From contig NZ_JSEO01000004.1 of NCBI RefSeq assembly GCF_001624705.1, forward strand, positions 310,001-374,000: a stretch of 64,000 bases of DNA, written 5' to 3'. Below are positions 57,120 through 64,000 of the stretch, piece after piece; the stretch's first letter is position 1; each line of letters opens with the position of its first letter. Under the pieces are notes generated by a model. It was not told where the DNA came from, made no database searches, and was given only the letters and a program-made list of their open reading frames with translations. The translations under genes and the position numbers were made by a program. Source of the stretch: Marinomonas sp. SBI8L (GTDB lineage Bacteria > Pseudomonadota > Gammaproteobacteria > Pseudomonadales > Marinomonadaceae).

Positions 57120-58165
57120 GCAGCTTGCCTCGCACTTAATGCCACAATTCGTACACTGTCACCCGCTGCCACTTTTAAAGCATCGGCACTTGCTTGATCT
57201 AATCTAATCACACCTGCGCTTTGGGCTTTTGAGATAGATGTATTTATCAAGGTGCAGCGATAATCTTTAATACCTAAGTTAGAAATCAAGCAAGGATAAG
57301 CCTCTTCTTCTGGGCTAGCGTCGCCTATCTCAACCGCGACGGTCCTGCTATTTGAAATCGCTCGAATATGACGGATATTGGCCTCAATTGTGGGACCACC
57401 ATCAAAAATATCCACATAACCTAGATTCTCAAACCCTTCCCCTTCAAGCATACGAAGCGCTGGTAAGGTATTGTCATGCACCTTGCCAATCACCGCTCTC
57501 GCTTTGTCATTAAGTAGGTTGATATAGATAGGTAGCTTAGGCATAAGCTCAGCAATAAAGGCTTTATTACCTAACCCTGAAAGGTAGTCAGCTTTAGCAA
57601 AAGGCATGGCAAAAAAGTGAGTACCTAGACCATCCCAGAAAGGAGAATTGCCTTCTGCATCGCTCACACCACGCATCTCAGCGATAACACGCTCGTTGAA
57701 GCGTGCTGGAGCATTCGCCATGAACATGAAACGGCACTTAGACAATAGACTGCCATTTTTACTGTGACGAAAATCCTTATCCAAGAACAAAGTACATAAT
57801 TCAGAGCAGCCAGTGTGATCATTACTTAGAGTCAAAGTATTACTCTTCTCATACACTCCTAATGTCGGTGAAGCATGAACAAGGGTACCTAGGTGATAGT
57901 TATACCAAGGTGTTTGTAGCCCCAACGCGGACTCAATGCCACACACACCAGCAATGTCACCTGTGCTTGTTTCTTCTAAGACAAATAAATAACTTTGATT
58001 CTCTTCACTTTCAGGAGAAGAAGAAAAAGCCGCTTCTGCATCAGCAATCCGGGCTTTTAACAAATCTAAGTTTGCAGGTAGAGAAGTAAAACCAACACCG
58101 GCATTTTCTGCCATACGTTTAAGTGCATTTAAATCTTTCTCTACAATAGGGCGTATGATCATCAT
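57116..58165 (-). CDS. astA: arginine N-succinyltransferase
   Basis: 349 residues, near the usual 340-345. The start MMIIRPIVEKDLNALKRMAE followed by GVGFTSLPANLDLLKARI is typical of AstA/AruF, as is ETPW-like FYLVDxFD... region VDIFDGGPTIEANIRHIRAI near the C-terminus. It succinylates arginine in the first step of the AST pathway. The AST genes astB, astC, astD and astE are not next to it; instead ctlX follows with a 4-bp overlap. A divergent LysR gene lies upstream. Confidence 0.88.
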   Translation of the reverse strand: MMIIRPIVEKDLNALKRMAENAGVGFTSLPANLDLLKARIADAEAAFSSSPESEENQSYLFVLEETSTGDIAGVCGIESALGLQTPWYNYHLGTLVHASPTLGVYEKSNTLTLSNDHTGCSELCTLFLDKDFRHSKNGSLLSKCRFMFMANAPARFNERVIAEMRGVSDAEGNSPFWDGLGTHFFAMPFAKADYLSGLGNKAFIAELMPKLPIYINLLNDKARAVIGKVHDNTLPALRMLEGEGFENLGYVDIFDGGPTIEANIRHIRAISNSRTVAVEIGDASPEEEAYPCLISNLGIKDYRCTLINTSISKAQSAGVIRLDQASADALKVAAGDSVRIVALSARQAA

Positions 58166-58310
58166 TCGATTGAGCTCACAAAAAATAGGTTTGATGTATT
58201 AATTAAGGCTCATCATAAGAGGCAATTCAAATAACACAAAACTCAATTTGTTATCCTATCGATAACTAATTAGAATAAATTGATGTTAAGTTTACTTTCT
58301 GGAATATCGA

Positions 58311-59180
58311 ATGAATACACTTGCTCTAGCGGCCTTTACCACAGCAGCAGAAGAGAACTCTTTTTCCTTAGCTGCCGAGAAGTTACACCTTACTCAACCC
58401 GGCATCAGTAAACGTATTGTCTCTCTCGAAGACCTACTTGGTTGTCGTCTATTTGATCGTATTGGTCGTCGAATTCAGCTCACAGAAGCGGGTAAAACCT
58501 TTTTACCCCATGCTTATAAAATGCTACAAGATGCGCAAAGTGGGCTTAACGCCGTGCGTAATTTATCCCATACCATTGACGGCTTTTTATCTATCGCCAC
58601 CACCCAACACATAGGCTTGCACCATCTTGCTCAGCCAGTTAAACGTTACATTATTGAATATGAAGAAGTGGCCTTTAACTTGGATTTTTTAACCTCCAAG
58701 CAAGCCTATGCAGATGTATTACAGGGCAAGCTAGAACTCGCGGTTATCACAGAGCCAACCCTAATGGATGAGCAATTACGTTTTATTCCTTTATGGACAG
58801 AAAAGCTTAAATTTGTGTGTGCTAAAGATCACCACCTAGCAAGCCTTAATAGCATAAGCCTCAAGGACTTAAGCAGTGTCCAGGGCATATTGCCTGATGC
58901 ATCTAGCTTTACCCGACGTGTTATCGACGATATTTTTGAGCAAGCAAATCTAAGCATTATTCCAAGGGCGGCTTCCAACTATCTTGAAGCGATAAAGATG
59001 CTGGTTACCGCAGGCCTTGGCTGGAGTGTGTTACCAGACGCTTTAATCGATGATAATCTGAAAATCTTAGACTTAGATAATAGCCCTTTAAAACGCCAAA
59101 TTGGCTGTTTAATCCACCAAGATAGGACAGAATCTAATGCCGCTAGCGCTTTTATCAAGTTATTGCAAAGCTATGATTAA
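58311..59180 (+). CDS. LysR-family regulator
   Basis: 289 residues. N-terminal HTH: LAAFTTAAEENSFSLAAEKL, HLTQPGISKRIVSLEDLLGC. The effector domain follows, ending KLLQSYD. It is divergent from astA and likely regulates it. Its TAA stop codon lies inside the left TTAA of the MITE-like element at 59177, so the element was placed exactly at the end of the gene without loss of residues. Confidence 0.88.
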   Translation: MNTLALAAFTTAAEENSFSLAAEKLHLTQPGISKRIVSLEDLLGCRLFDRIGRRIQLTEAGKTFLPHAYKMLQDAQSGLNAVRNLSHTIDGFLSIATTQHIGLHHLAQPVKRYIIEYEEVAFNLDFLTSKQAYADVLQGKLELAVITEPTLMDEQLRFIPLWTEKLKFVCAKDHHLASLNSISLKDLSSVQGILPDASSFTRRVIDDIFEQANLSIIPRAASNYLEAIKMLVTAGLGWSVLPDALIDDNLKILDLDNSPLKRQIGCLIHQDRTESNAASAFIKLLQSYD

Positions 59181-59447
59181 GGAACCTGCGATTAAGTCAC
59201 CTCTTCTCAGTCTTATCAGAAAAAGTATCACACAAGGCGTTACTTTGACGTAATGTAGGCACCTTTCGAGAAGTAACAACACAGGGTGTGACTTTTTCTG
59301 AAAGACCCGAAGGGCGTGGTCTAAAAGCCCTATCTCTATGTTAAGGAGCTTATCAATAGAATAACTATTAAGTTACGCTCCTCGCCATAAATCTAGCGGC
59401 TTTTATTCACACGCTGAGGCGGGAGGATTTATTCGCAGGTTCCTTAA
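59177..59447. mobile_element. MITE-like element with perfect terminal inverted repeats
   Basis: 271 bp. The left end TTAAGGAACCTGCGA (59177-59191) is the exact reverse complement of the right end TCGCAGGTTCCTTAA (59433-59447). The outer TTAA on each side could be part of the repeat or a 4-bp target duplication. Inside is a second structure: TCAGAAAAAGT (59216-59226) with ACTTTTTCTGA (59291-59301), extended by TCACAC with GTGTGA and GTTACTT with AAGTAAC. No coding sequence is present. It is likely a non-autonomous element mobilised by a transposase elsewhere. Confidence 0.7.
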
Positions 59448-59462
59448 CATTATAATTTAGCG

Positions 59463-60887
59463 CTATTTAAAAGACTTCACTAACTGACACAAGCGTAATA
59501 ACTGTTGATAAGCACTGCTTTTATCCTCATCACTGGTGTCAGCAATCAAAATAGGCCAACCACAATTGATACGAATACAATCACCGTAGGCATCATGAGT
59601 GCTAAAACAAGCACCACTTCGAATATCAACACCCTCTTCATTGGCTGCTAATTCCAACGCTTTGGCATCTATGTCTGGCAATTGAAGCCAGAGAACAAGT
59701 CCGCCATCAGGCACACTTATCTTAGTATTCAAAGGTAAGTTTTCAATCAAGAAGTTACGATAACCATAAACCTGTTGGTTTAGCTGTGTACGAATACGAT
59801 TAACATGGCTGCCATACTCTCCTGAATGAATAAATTCAGCCAAACTGAGTTGCATCAAGCCGTTTATGCCAAAACGAGTTTGAGAGTGTTGTTTTATATA
59901 AGCATCCAAATAACGTCCAGGTAAGCACCAACCTAACCTAAGCCCAGCGGCTAAGGTTTTAGAGAAAGAACCACACCAGATAACATAACCTTCCTTATCC
60001 CAATATTTGGTCGGTAAAGGCGGTTTACCCTGATGGGATAACTCAATATAAACATCATCTTCTATCATGGGGGTTTGATAGTCTTGGGCGAGTTTTGCTA
60101 ACGCCTGCTTTTGCTCATTCGATAAAGTACGACCGCTTGGGTTCATATGAGAGGTACTAAATAAGCTAGCTTTAATATTGCCTTGTTTTAAACAGGCTTC
60201 ATAAAAGTCTAAATCCAAACCTTCTTCCGTACAGGGTATCTCAATAATTTTACGAGAAAGCGCAACAAGCAAGTCTAGTAGCCCACTAAAACAAGGTGAG
60301 CTAATCGCTAAGGTGTCCCCTTCTTTTGTTAGGGTTTCAATCGCAATACGAACTGAATCTATGCAACCATTGGTGATCACTAAATCTTTAGCTGAAAAGG
60401 CAAAATGATCCACTCGAAAATGTTCGCTAAGGGCTTGCCTCAAACCCACTTCACCTTGGGGGTTAGGATAAGAAAATAAGCTTTGCTGGCTGCGTGAGGC
60501 CACTCGCTTAATACACCTTTGTAGCGCTTTTGTAGGCTGTAATTCTGGCGCAATCATAGAGGTGCCTAAAGGATTAAAAAACTCAGCGCCAGCGTTATAA
60601 CCTAAAACTGGTGAGTAGTTCTTAGGATCACGCCCTTGATTTTGAAGCGAGGTTAAACATGGAAAACTTTCTTCTTCTAGATTATTAGCAACAAAATATC
60701 CGGCCTGTGGTCTTGGGTAAATCCAACCATGTTGCTGTAAATACTCATAGGTTTTAGTCGCTGTTGTTAAGCTCACCTTATGCTGCTTGGCCAACACTCT
60801 CAAAGCAGGCAGGCGACTACCAAAGGGCAAACGCTGACTCTTGATCGCATCGATATATTCATTTGCCAAGGTTTCATACAAGGTCAT
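59463..60887 (-). CDS. MocR-type GntR/aminotransferase regulator
   Basis: 474 residues from the ATG at 60887 with GGAG 8 nt upstream. The GntR winged helix (FGSRLPALRVLAKQHKVSLT) is followed by a fold-type I PLP domain (NPSGRTLSNEQKQAL, IEDDVYIEL, lysine in SFSKTLAAGLRLGW). MocR regulators act as dimers and often control a divergent gene; here that is the EamA transporter at 61049. The ligand is unknown. Confidence 0.9.
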   Translation of the reverse strand: MTLYETLANEYIDAIKSQRLPFGSRLPALRVLAKQHKVSLTTATKTYEYLQQHGWIYPRPQAGYFVANNLEEESFPCLTSLQNQGRDPKNYSPVLGYNAGAEFFNPLGTSMIAPELQPTKALQRCIKRVASRSQQSLFSYPNPQGEVGLRQALSEHFRVDHFAFSAKDLVITNGCIDSVRIAIETLTKEGDTLAISSPCFSGLLDLLVALSRKIIEIPCTEEGLDLDFYEACLKQGNIKASLFSTSHMNPSGRTLSNEQKQALAKLAQDYQTPMIEDDVYIELSHQGKPPLPTKYWDKEGYVIWCGSFSKTLAAGLRLGWCLPGRYLDAYIKQHSQTRFGINGLMQLSLAEFIHSGEYGSHVNRIRTQLNQQVYGYRNFLIENLPLNTKISVPDGGLVLWLQLPDIDAKALELAANEEGVDIRSGACFSTHDAYGDCIRINCGWPILIADTSDEDKSSAYQQLLRLCQLVKSFK

Positions 60888-61048
60888 ACCAGTATCTCCA
60901 AACTGCATCACACAAAGTTTTTTAAGCTTTCATACTCAAGCACTCATAAATTGTACTCTATTTTTTATTAAAAATTGAGTCTGCACTCTTTTTTACTTTA
61001 AGGACATACTTATGCCAATGCTTTCACTATAGGATTAAGAGACAGACC

Positions 61049-61966
61049 ATGAAAAAACACGACCTTTGTTTACTCACCGCTCTCATGGCACTTTGGGGAT
61101 TCAACTTTAGTGTGATCAAACTTGGGGTTAATAATATAGACCCGCTAGTACTCACCGCTATGCGTTTCACCTTTGCGGTTTTTCCACTCATCTTTTTTAT
61201 CAAGAAGCCCGATGTAAAGTGGCGCTATCTCATCAGCTATGGCTTGACCTTTGGCATAGGTGTTTGGGGGCTAACAACCTTAGCGATTGATGCGGGAACC
61301 TCATCAGGCATGGCATCCTTATTATTGGATATGAGTGTTGTTTCAGGCTTACTGATTGGCTACTTTTTCTTAAATGAAAAATTAACCTTTAACAAACTAT
61401 TTGGCGCAATACTTGCCTTAATTGGCCTCTTTATCATAATGCAGGAACAAGGTGGTAGCGTGACAGTGAAAGGCCTAATACTGGTATTAGCTGCATCCCT
61501 ATTTTGGAGTATTAATGGCCTAATCGTAAAACGGGCCAATACAAGATCCATCTTTGCTTTTAATATCTGGGCCATGCTTTTTGCCCCCTTACCCTTATTG
61601 CTTTTAGCCGCTGTAAGCCACGGACCTGAAGTAATTACTAACTTACATTTAGACATCAATAGCTCAGTTATCTTTTCCGCCTTGTTTCAGGCCTACCCAA
61701 CTACACTACTTGGCTACTGGTTTTGGAATAAAATGATAGTCAAATACGAGCTTTCCAGTGTCGCCCCCATGACCTTACTAGTCCCTGTGTTTGCGATTTT
61801 AGGTGGTTATTGGTTTTATCAGGAAGCCATTGTTCTATCTCAAATACTAGCGGCTATTTTCATTTTACTCGGTCTCTTTATCAGCCAATTAGCCGTCAGT
61901 TTAAGCCCTGCCTTATTCCAAAAAGTGGCAAAAAAAGCCACTTTAGAAAAGATAGGAAATAAGTAA
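61049..61966 (+). CDS. EamA/DMT-family transporter
   Basis: 305 residues with ten membrane helices in two EamA repeats: LCLLTALMALWGFNFSVIKL at the N-terminus and LILVLAASLFWSINGLIVKR at the second repeat. It is an RhtA/YdcZ-size metabolite exporter and is divergent from the MocR regulator by 161 bp, so the two form a regulator and transporter pair. A short K-rich cytosolic tail ends it. Confidence 0.87.
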   Translation: MKKHDLCLLTALMALWGFNFSVIKLGVNNIDPLVLTAMRFTFAVFPLIFFIKKPDVKWRYLISYGLTFGIGVWGLTTLAIDAGTSSGMASLLLDMSVVSGLLIGYFFLNEKLTFNKLFGAILALIGLFIIMQEQGGSVTVKGLILVLAASLFWSINGLIVKRANTRSIFAFNIWAMLFAPLPLLLLAAVSHGPEVITNLHLDINSSVIFSALFQAYPTTLLGYWFWNKMIVKYELSSVAPMTLLVPVFAILGGYWFYQEAIVLSQILAAIFILLGLFISQLAVSLSPALFQKVAKKATLEKIGNK

Positions 61967-62148
61967 CTAAATACAAAAAGTGAGTCGCTTTACATAAAGT
62001 TAGCCTATCCTAATGCAGAGCGACCTCCACCTAACTGATCACGACATGTACAGCCTCAAGGCGATGACCCTAGATCAAACTAGCACCATACTGATTGCCC
62101 GCAGATAGTTTTTACTGCTGTGTAGCGTCTAATAATAAGGAGAAAGCT

Positions 62149-63345
62149 ATGTCTTTAGCTCACGCAAACAGAGGTGTTGTTTATCAAGGTCCAGGTGTAG
62201 TGCAGGTCGACACCATTGACTTTCCAAAACTGGAAATGAATAAACGCCTATGTCAGCACGGTGTCATTCTAAAGGTTGTTACCACCAACATTTGTGGTAG
62301 TGACCAACACATGGTTCGAGGTAGAACCACAGCCGAACAAGGTCTAGTACTTGGCCATGAAATCACAGGTGAAATCATTGAATGTGGCCGCGATGTTGAA
62401 TTTTTAAATGTTGGCGATCTTGTTTCTGTGCCATTCAACATTGCTTGCGGTCGTTGCCGTAACTGCAAAGAAGGCCGTACTGGTATCTGCCTAAACGTAA
62501 ACCCAGCGCGCCCAGGTGCTGCTTATGGTTATGTTGATATGGGTGGCTGGGTTGGCGGTCAAGCTGAGTACGTAATGGTGCCTTATGCTGACTTTAACCT
62601 ACTTAAATTCCCAGATCGTGATCAAGGCATCGAAAAGATCAAAGATCTCACCCTACTCTCTGACATCCTACCGACAGGTTACCATGGTTGTGTCACCGCA
62701 GGTGTAGGCCCAGGCTCTATTGTATATATCGCGGGGGCTGGCCCTGTTGGTCTTGCAGCAGCGGCTTCTGCACAGCTATTAGGTGCTGCTTGTGTCATTG
62801 TAGGTGACATGATCCAAGAACGTCTAGATCAAGCACGTAGCTTTGGCTGTGAGACAATCGACCTTCGTCAAGAAGGTGAAATGGCTGATAAGATAGAACA
62901 AATCACAGGCGAACGTGAAGTAGATGCTTTTGTTGACTGCGTTGGTTTTGAAGCCCACGGCTGTGGTTGTAACCATGGTAAAGAGGCACCAGCGACTGTG
63001 CTTAACTCAGCAATGGAATTAACCCGTGCCGGTGGCCAAATTGGTATCCCAGGTCTTTACGTAACGGATGATCCAGGTGCGGTAGACGAAGCAGCACGTA
63101 TTGGTGCGCTTTCTATGCGCTTTGGTTTAGGTTGGGCGAAATCTCACTCTTTCCACACAGGCCAGTGCCCAGTAATGAGTTACCACAGACAACTTATGCA
63201 AGCTATCTTGTTCGATAAGATTGATATTGCTAAAGCGGTTAACGTACAAATGATAGGTTTAGATGACGCGCCAAAAGGTTATGCAGACTTTGATGGTGGT
63301 GCGGCGAAAAAATTCGTTATCGATCCACACAGAATGGTGTCTTAA
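62149..63345 (+). CDS. fdhA: glutathione-independent formaldehyde dehydrogenase
   Basis: 398 residues from the ATG at 62149 with AAGGAG upstream. Zinc-dependent medium-chain dehydrogenase: catalytic zinc motif ICGSDQHMVRGRT with GLVLGHEITGE, structural zinc cysteines CGRCRNCKEGRTGIC, NAD-binding IAGAGPVGLAAAASAQL. Length and the Cys-rich CGCNH motif match the Pseudomonas putida-type FDH, which oxidises formaldehyde without glutathione. It stands alone with its own terminator. Codon use suggests high expression. Confidence 0.93.
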   Translation: MSLAHANRGVVYQGPGVVQVDTIDFPKLEMNKRLCQHGVILKVVTTNICGSDQHMVRGRTTAEQGLVLGHEITGEIIECGRDVEFLNVGDLVSVPFNIACGRCRNCKEGRTGICLNVNPARPGAAYGYVDMGGWVGGQAEYVMVPYADFNLLKFPDRDQGIEKIKDLTLLSDILPTGYHGCVTAGVGPGSIVYIAGAGPVGLAAAASAQLLGAACVIVGDMIQERLDQARSFGCETIDLRQEGEMADKIEQITGEREVDAFVDCVGFEAHGCGCNHGKEAPATVLNSAMELTRAGGQIGIPGLYVTDDPGAVDEAARIGALSMRFGLGWAKSHSFHTGQCPVMSYHRQLMQAILFDKIDIAKAVNVQMIGLDDAPKGYADFDGGAAKKFVIDPHRMVS

Positions 63346-63383
63346 TTCTTTTAGCTAAAGCTATAAGGCGTTAAACGCACACA

Positions 63384-63420
63384 AAAAAGCCCAATGCTTC
63401 CTACCAGCATTGGGCTTTTT
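63384..63420 (+). terminator. terminator after fdhA
   Basis: Perfect 14-bp stem AAAAAGCCCAATGC / GCATTGGGCTTTTT with a 9-nt loop and U5. Confidence 0.9.
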
Positions 63421-63452
63421 ATATAGTATTTAAACTATTTTTCCTAGGATGC

Positions 63453-63587
63453 TTACCCAAGCTCCTGCTTGATTAGATCTTCTTGAATTTCTGTTAGCAT
63501 ACTAGAAAACTTTTCTAGCTTTTTAGTTTCAATGTCGAACCATGATATTTGAAAGCCTATTCGTAATGAATTACTCGACAACGACAA
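63453..63587 (-). CDS. possible small protein of 44 residues
   Basis: An open frame with a TTG start reads LSLSSNSLRIGFQISWFDIE then TKKLEKFSSMLTEIQEDLIK and ends QELG. It overlaps the end of the 95-residue gene by 31 bp. The C-terminal part has the character of an amphipathic helix. Only a weak GGTGA precedes the TTG. It could be a small downstream gene or chance. Confidence 0.25.
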   Translation of the reverse strand: MSLSSNSLRIGFQISWFDIETKKLEKFSSMLTEIQEDLIKQELG

Positions 63588-63844
63588 GCATCACCATAAT
63601 TAGTCACAGAAATTGATATCCAGTGGATTAAGTTTTGACGCCATTTTGCTTTAGACTTTTTACGCCCCTCTAAACGAAAAGCCTGATGCATTTGTTCAAG
63701 TGCGTTACAGCTCATCTTCAACTGGCCACCAAAACCACTAAATTCCATATTTAAGTACACATTTTTGTCTTCTCTTGTGAGAGTAAGGACAACAGGATTA
63801 CCAATATCACTGCATACCATAAAGTATCTATCAGGCCTTTTCAT
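63557..63844 (-). CDS. hypothetical protein, 95 residues
   Basis: No signal peptide or membrane segment. It contains a hydrophobic core pattern (NPVVLTLTREDKNVYLNMEF) and a helix with basic residues (ALEQMHQAFRLEGRKKSKAK), and ends with ISVTNYGDACRCRVIHYE. No family is recognised. The gene lies at the edge of the window after fdhA, on the opposite strand. Confidence 0.55.
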   Translation of the reverse strand: MKRPDRYFMVCSDIGNPVVLTLTREDKNVYLNMEFSGFGGQLKMSCNALEQMHQAFRLEGRKKSKAKWRQNLIHWISISVTNYGDACRCRVIHYE

Positions 63845-64000
63845 CTAATCCGCACCTACCTACATTGTATAGATATGGTGCAATATCGAAACATATATAG
63901 CCAGCTAAATGGGTTAAAATTTAAAACGAGCTACGCCTCTAGCACTAGATAATTTTATACCGAAAAAACGATTTTGTTTTTGTCTAAATCTCTCACATAA

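Overview
The window looks like a chromosomal stretch of a marine gammaproteobacterium of the Oceanospirillales, most like Marinomonas. This rests on the AT-rich base composition, the gene order der-bamB-yfgM-hisS-ispG-rodZ-pilW-rlmN-ndk, and a SUF Fe-S operon led by an IscR-type regulator. I could not run a database search, so the genus is an inference. No rRNA, tRNA or CRISPR array was seen.

Layout. 1-2.0 kb: five tandem paralogous genes for very small exported helical proteins of unknown function. 2.3-3.9 kb: thiopurine methyltransferase, a 55-residue RsmS/YbaM-like gene, and an unknown gene. 4.0-13.4 kb: the conserved housekeeping cluster on the minus strand, covering ribosome assembly, outer membrane assembly, histidyl-tRNA, isoprenoids, cell shape, type IV pili, RNA methylation and nucleotide balance. 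13.7-24.0 kb: a ComFB-like protein, an MFS transporter, a periplasmic binding-like protein, a PAS-PAS-GGDEF cyclase, a TetR/adaptor/RND efflux operon and a cytochrome c. 24.5-27.1 kb: an LtaS-like membrane phosphotransferase and a small outer-membrane barrel protein.

27.2-31.5 kb: a complete IS3-family element (1311 bp, 3-bp target duplication, A-AAA-AAG frameshift signal) lies 17 bp beyond the stop codon of a three-gene operon that closely resembles hydrogen cyanide synthase hcnABC. 32.0-34.0 kb: a lipoprotein, ECF sigma factor and RskA-type anti-sigma operon with a candidate self-recognised promoter. 34.0-42.2 kb: iscR-sufBCDS-sufA-sufT, then a separate sufE and cysteine desulfurase unit, with a strong type 1 IscR site in front of iscR. 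42.4-45.6 kb: kynABU, converting tryptophan to anthranilate, then a stand-alone Lrp/AsnC ligand-binding domain.

47-49.5 kb: three paralogous single-pass membrane proteins of unknown function, each apparently with its own promoter. 49.6-56 kb: fadH with a divergent TetR regulator and a palindromic operator, DMT and AEC transporters, a LysR regulator and a thioesterase. 56.1-59.2 kb: an arginine N-succinyltransferase gene overlapping a CtlX-type amidinohydrolase gene, with a divergent LysR. 59.18-59.45 kb: a 271-bp element with perfect terminal inverted repeats, resembling a MITE. 59.5-63.8 kb: a MocR-type regulator with a divergent EamA transporter, a glutathione-independent formaldehyde dehydrogenase and a small unknown gene.

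The points most worth following are the hcnABC-like operon with its IS, the two lineage-specific paralogue arrays, the MITE-like element, the sigma/anti-sigma promoter, and the astA-ctlX pairing.
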